From contig CP073763.1 in the NCBI GenBank assembly GCA_018399075.1, positions 1,240,001 to 1,304,000 of the forward strand: a DNA stretch of 64,000 nt. The letters are read 5' to 3'. Shown here piece after piece: positions 60,931 through 64,000 of this stretch (its first letter is position 1; each line of letters opens with the position of its first letter). The notes under the pieces were generated by a model. The model searched no databases. It was given only the letters and a program-made list of their open reading frames with translations, and was not told the origin of the DNA. Origin of the DNA: Simkaniaceae bacterium (GTDB lineage: Bacteria > Chlamydiota > Chlamydiia > Chlamydiales > Simkaniaceae). The position numbers and the translations under genes were made by a program.

Positions 60931-61393
60931 AATTGTAAGCTAAAAATTGATAGGCATCGATAGATTCTTCTTGTTTAGGGCGTGAGGCAAAGCATTTGAT
61001 CGATAGCTCGATCGCGTGATTTCTGTATTCACTAATTCTTTCATAGGTTTTCGTTACTGGTTCGACTTGATCAGACCAAAAGTCTTCAATAAAGGATTTT
61101 TTCTCTCTCTTTGATTTAACAAGTGTACTCTTTGTTAGGTCTCTTTCACCTTCTACAATAAAGTAGCGATAACCATAGTTTGAAGCGACTTCAGCAGCTC
61201 TTCTAAGGACATAGCGCTGTACATCTTCAGGATCAGTAGAATGATCCCCTATATAAGTCACAATGAAACGATCAGTGGCCATCCGATATTCAGAATACCC
61301 ATTTCCTTGGTAGTCTTTAGCATGGTAATGATTCACAGCACAACCAGCTGTAACCAGGACTAAAAGGATAGAGGCAAGAATTCCCTTCTTCAT
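60911..61393 (-). CDS. Small lipoprotein, CC0125/CC1285-like
   Basis: 160 residues. LVLVTAGCAVNHYH is a lipoprotein signal. The mature part DRFIVTYIGDHSTDPEDVQR followed by AAEVASNYGYRYFIVEGER matches the alpha-proteobacterial CC0125/CC1285 lipoprotein pattern (a strand followed by 'RAAE' helix and 'GYxYF' strand). Function unknown. It probably sits in the outer membrane. Confidence 0.75.
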   Translation of the reverse strand: MKKGILASILLVLVTAGCAVNHYHAKDYQGNGYSEYRMATDRFIVTYIGDHSTDPEDVQRYVLRRAAEVASNYGYRYFIVEGERDLTKSTLVKSKREKKSFIEDFWSDQVEPVTKTYERISEYRNHAIELSIKCFASRPKQEESIDAYQFLAYNSTSNVS

Positions 61394-61508
61394 TATTTCC
61401 CTATCATTGGATAATTAAAAAAGGCAATGATACCTTTTGCTCTTGGAGATTGTCAATTGAGAAGAAAATCCTTGATGGCAATGCTCTCACCTGGGAAAAT
61501 AAGTCTCT

Positions 61509-61964
61509 ATGAGTAAGAAGAATGAATCTGAGCTTGTTTCGAATAGGCGAGCACGACATGACTATGAAATTCTTGAAACCTATGAAGCGGGTATTTCCCT
61601 TCAAGGCACAGAGATCAAATCACTGAGAAACCATGGTGGTTCTCTGCAGGATGCGTTTGTCCTAATTACTAAGGGTGAAGCTTGGCTTAAAAATGCCTCA
61701 ATTGCCCCCTATTCTTTTGGAAATGTCCATAACCATGAAGAGCGTCGAGACCGCAAACTCCTTCTCCATAAAAAAGAGATCTATAAGCTTAAGCGATCAA
61801 CCGATCAAAAAGGACTAACGATCGTTCCCCTTTCTATTTATCTAAGTAAGGGAAAGGCTAAGGTCAGGATCGGCATTGCGCGTGGAAAAAAACAACATGA
61901 CAAACGTTCTGCTATAAAAGAGCGGGAGCAAAAGCGGTCAGTTGAGCGTGCTCTTAAGGGTTGA
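61509..61964 (+). CDS. smpB: SsrA-binding protein SmpB
   Basis: 151 residues. [40 protein letters not shown] and [20 protein letters not shown] are the SmpB OB-fold signatures; the lysine/arginine-rich tail [20 protein letters not shown] reads into the decoding site. SmpB carries tmRNA to stalled ribosomes. The smpB-dnaN-recF order is also found in Chlamydia. Confidence 0.96.
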   Translation: MSKKNESELVSNRRARHDYEILETYEAGISLQGTEIKSLRNHGGSLQDAFVLITKGEAWLKNASIAPYSFGNVHNHEERRDRKLLLHKKEIYKLKRSTDQKGLTIVPLSIYLSKGKAKVRIGIARGKKQHDKRSAIKEREQKRSVERALKG

Positions 61965-61989
61965 CACAGCATGTATCATTGCATATCCT
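61961..61989 (+). promoter_or_regulatory. Sigma70-type promoter for dnaN-recF
   Basis: A perfect -35 TTGACA (61961-61966), 17-base spacer and a TATCCT -10 (61984-61989), starting in the last codons of smpB and ending 24 bases before the dnaN ATG. Confidence 0.65.
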
Positions 61990-62012
61990 AAGAGGAAAAT
62001 TTTAGAGGTTTT

Positions 62013-63113
62013 ATGAAGGCTATTTTATCCCGTCCCGAACTGGCAAATTTAATTGGAAATATCCAAAGCGTTGTCTCCAATAAACCAGCCATCCCCATCC
62101 TTGCCAATATCTTAATCGAAGCAGAGGGAGGAGTGCTCACTGTGAGTGCAACCGATTTAACAGTAAGCATGCGCGCCCAGATGGAAGCAAATATCGTAGA
62201 AGAGGGAGCTATTACCCTTCCAGCACGTCGCTTTTTTCAATTGGTTCGCGAGCTGACGGTTCCTGAAATTGAAATTAGAACATCAACGGATGAAATTGCC
62301 TATGTCCAAGCAGGCAGCTCAGAATTTCGACTCAATGGGATTAATCGAAGTGAATTTCCTGCTCTCCCTGATTTGACACAAGGGGAACATTTTATTTTGA
62401 GAGTTGATGCTTTTAAGGAGATGCTTTCTAAATCAGTCTTTGCTGCAGCAAAAGAAGATAGCCGCCATGTCCTTAATGGGGTCCTCATGCAGATTGAAAA
62501 TTGCAATGCCACATTCATTGGAACGGATGGAAAACGCCTTGCAAAAGTTAACACAGCTATCGATATTAATCCCGACCTTAAGCATAGCTATTTAATCCCC
62601 CTAAAGGCTGTTGAAGAGATCGTAAAATCCCTCGATGGAGATGAAGCGGTTAAGGTTAGCCTAATGACAGATAAAATTGGGATTGAGTGTGGATCGACTG
62701 TGTTGATCACAAAGCTTCTTTCTGGTGACTATCCTGATGTTGAGCGAGTGATCCCAAAGGAAAGCACTTTTAACCTGACCCTGCATCGTGAAGAGCTCAT
62801 GGCCTTGCTCAAACAGGTTGCCCTCTTTACAACTGATAAAAGTCATTCTGTTCACTTTACCCTAACTCCAGGTGAGCTCACACTAACAGCTAATTCGAGC
62901 GAAATTGGAGATGGTAAGGTTTCTATGCCAGTCGATTATTCTGGGGAATCCTTTGAAATTGCTTTCAATCCCTTTTTCTTCCATGACATTCTCCGTCATT
63001 GCAAGGATGAAACAGTGAATTTTGCAATTACCAATCCTCATAATCCAGGGTTAATTACTGACTCCACAACAGCAAACTTTGTTATTATGCCAATGCGCCT
63101 AGCGAACGTGTAA
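62013..63113 (+). CDS. dnaN: DNA polymerase III sliding clamp, beta subunit DnaN
   Basis: 366 residues, the standard length. Three repeated clamp domains: about 1-120 (NIQSVVSNKPAIPILANILI), 130-245 (ESRHVLNGVLMQIENCNATF followed by GTDGKRLAKV), 250-366 ending in the conserved NFVIMPMRL (hydrophobic partner-binding pocket, usually MPMRL). It holds the polymerase on DNA and recruits repair proteins. AGAGG lies before the ATG. The stop overlaps recF (TAATG). Confidence 0.97.
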   Translation: MKAILSRPELANLIGNIQSVVSNKPAIPILANILIEAEGGVLTVSATDLTVSMRAQMEANIVEEGAITLPARRFFQLVRELTVPEIEIRTSTDEIAYVQAGSSEFRLNGINRSEFPALPDLTQGEHFILRVDAFKEMLSKSVFAAAKEDSRHVLNGVLMQIENCNATFIGTDGKRLAKVNTAIDINPDLKHSYLIPLKAVEEIVKSLDGDEAVKVSLMTDKIGIECGSTVLITKLLSGDYPDVERVIPKESTFNLTLHREELMALLKQVALFTTDKSHSVHFTLTPGELTLTANSSEIGDGKVSMPVDYSGESFEIAFNPFFFHDILRHCKDETVNFAITNPHNPGLITDSTTANFVIMPMRLANV

Positions 63114-64000
63114 TGGAAGTTTCAAGGCTTATCCTCCGCAATTTTCGGTGCTATGAGGAAGCCGAAATCCCCTTTATAGGGGGTGTCAATCTGATTCATG
63201 GTAAAAATGGAGCAGGAAAAACAAGTCTTTTAGAAGCGCTCTATCTCTTAAGTACAGGGCGTTCTTTTTTAACGACCCACCTTGCCAACTTGATCCATAG
63301 GGATAGTCCCCACTTTTATGTAGAAGCTCATTTCATAAGAGACGGTGTAGAGCAAATGCTCAGCATTGGCTTTGATGGAAAAAATAGGCGGATCCACTAT
63401 AACAACACCCTTTTCCAGAATTTCTCTAATGTGTTGGGAATTCTTCCCTCTGTTCTCTATTCCCCTAAAGACAGCACCTTGATTACAGGAACCCCTCAAG
63501 AAAGGCGTCGCTTCCTTAATATCCAACTTGCGCAAACTGATCCCCTCTATGTCCACCATCTCATGCGCTATCATAAAGCAATGAAACACCGAAACGCCCT
63601 TCTTAAGGTCAAATCTGAGGCTGCTATTGAAACTTGGGAACAGATGATGGGAGATAGTGCCCGCTTTCTAATGCATAAACGCTCTGAGCTTATTGAGCTT
63701 CTCCGACCCAAGGTTGAAGCTTTTGCTAAAGAACTCTCCGGAGAGGAGGACCACTTCGACCTCCATTATGAACCCTCGATCTCTTTCAAGAAAATGGATC
63801 AGATTGAAGAACTCCTTGCAAAGCAACGCCACAAGGAACTGATTATAGGAAGTACATTGATCGGTCCGCACCGCGATGACCTCCATATCACTTATAAAAA
63901 AAGGGATGCAAAAATCTTTGCCAGTGAAGGACAAAAACGGACTTGCATTGCAGCTCTTAAGATGGCTGAATGGGAGATCCTAAAAGAGCAAACAGAGACA
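63113..64000 (+). CDS. recF: RecF recombination/repair ATPase, N-terminal part (cut by window end)
   Basis: The open frame runs from the ATG (overlapping the dnaN stop) to the right edge, 296 codons without a stop. SRLILRNFRCYEEAEIPFIG opens the SMC-like head, INLIHGKNGAGKTSLLEALY-type Walker A (written here as HGKNGAGKTSLLEAL) binds ATP, QERRRFLNIQLAQTDPLYV is a RecF hallmark, LIGPHRDDLHI is the D-loop region and ASEGQKRTCIAALKMAEWEI the ABC signature. RecF loads RecA at gaps with RecO/R. About 60-70 C-terminal residues, including Walker B, should lie outside. Confidence 0.95.
   Translation, partial: MEVSRLILRNFRCYEEAEIPFIGGVNLIHGKNGAGKTSLLEALYLLSTGRSFLTTHLANLIHRDSPHFYVEAHFIRDGVEQMLSIGFDGKNRRIHYNNTLFQNFSNVLGILPSVLYSPKDSTLITGTPQERRRFLNIQLAQTDPLYVHHLMRYHKAMKHRNALLKVKSEAAIETWEQMMGDSARFLMHKRSELIELLRPKVEAFAKELSGEEDHFDLHYEPSISFKKMDQIEELLAKQRHKELIIGSTLIGPHRDDLHITYKKRDAKIFASEGQKRTCIAALKMAEWEILKEQTET

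Overview
The window looks like a chromosome segment of an environmental (amoeba- or arthropod-associated) member of the Chlamydiota rather than Chlamydia itself. Evidence: the smpB-dnaN-recF run, the waaA(gseA)-leuS pair, a fused aroDE gene beside aroB/aroA/aroK/aroC, an NTT-type nucleotide transporter-like protein, a DASS dicarboxylate translocator, leucine dehydrogenase and a SET-domain protein all point to chlamydiae. Aconitase, malic enzyme, Hsp20 and several eukaryote-like domains suggest a larger-genome lineage. I cannot name the species. I saw no transposase, integrase, CRISPR array or rRNA.

Layout. 1-5.3 kb: end of a possible adenylate cyclase, small membrane and secreted proteins, a PspC-repeat protein, a HIT protein and an RluA-type pseudouridine synthase; then a tight hsp20-speD-DJ1-pagL operon in which the S-adenosylmethionine decarboxylase carries a signal peptide. 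5.4-14.3 kb: accessory stretch with hydrolases (one without its nucleophile serine), a glutaredoxin, an Inc-like protein, two tandem secreted paralogues, two small Cys/Trp-rich proteins next to a duplicated gene end, and a large LRR-like protein. 14.3-20.7 kb: shikimate pathway (aroC, aroK, aroA, aroB, a degenerate prephenate dehydratase, and divergent aroDE). 20.7-27.4 kb: PfkB kinase with signal peptide, TPR protein, dicarboxylate carrier, ankyrin/SET protein, aconitase and a small membrane protein. 27.4-38.1 kb: second accessory stretch, rich in likely host-directed proteins (a possible FDSH-type cysteine protease, a BTB-like/LRR-like protein, a large protein with a Cys-His pair, an endonuclease/exonuclease/phosphatase-fold protein) plus a lipoprotein and an alpha/beta hydrolase. 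38.1-50.1 kb: metabolism and transport (leucine dehydrogenase, secreted nucleoside hydrolase, TauE exporter, and a probable minus-strand operon of IMPDH/GMPR-like enzyme, amino acid permease, HD hydrolase, M48 protease, NTT-like carrier and malic enzyme). 50.1-53.8 kb: envelope glycosyltransferase and polysaccharide deacetylase, a U-box/RING-like protein, a 57-residue gene and a secreted repeat protein. 53.9-64 kb: two CAT-anticodon tRNAs (one initiator), waaA, leuS, a conserved hypothetical, a PEBP lipoprotein, TerC, another lipoprotein, smpB, dnaN and recF (cut by the window edge).

The genes combine a reduced but not minimal metabolism (TCA entry, dicarboxylate and amino acid import, nucleoside salvage, chorismate synthesis) with a set of candidate host-interaction proteins carrying ubiquitin-, chromatin- and phosphoester-related folds. 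Functional calls for these candidates rest on motifs read by eye; no database search was possible.
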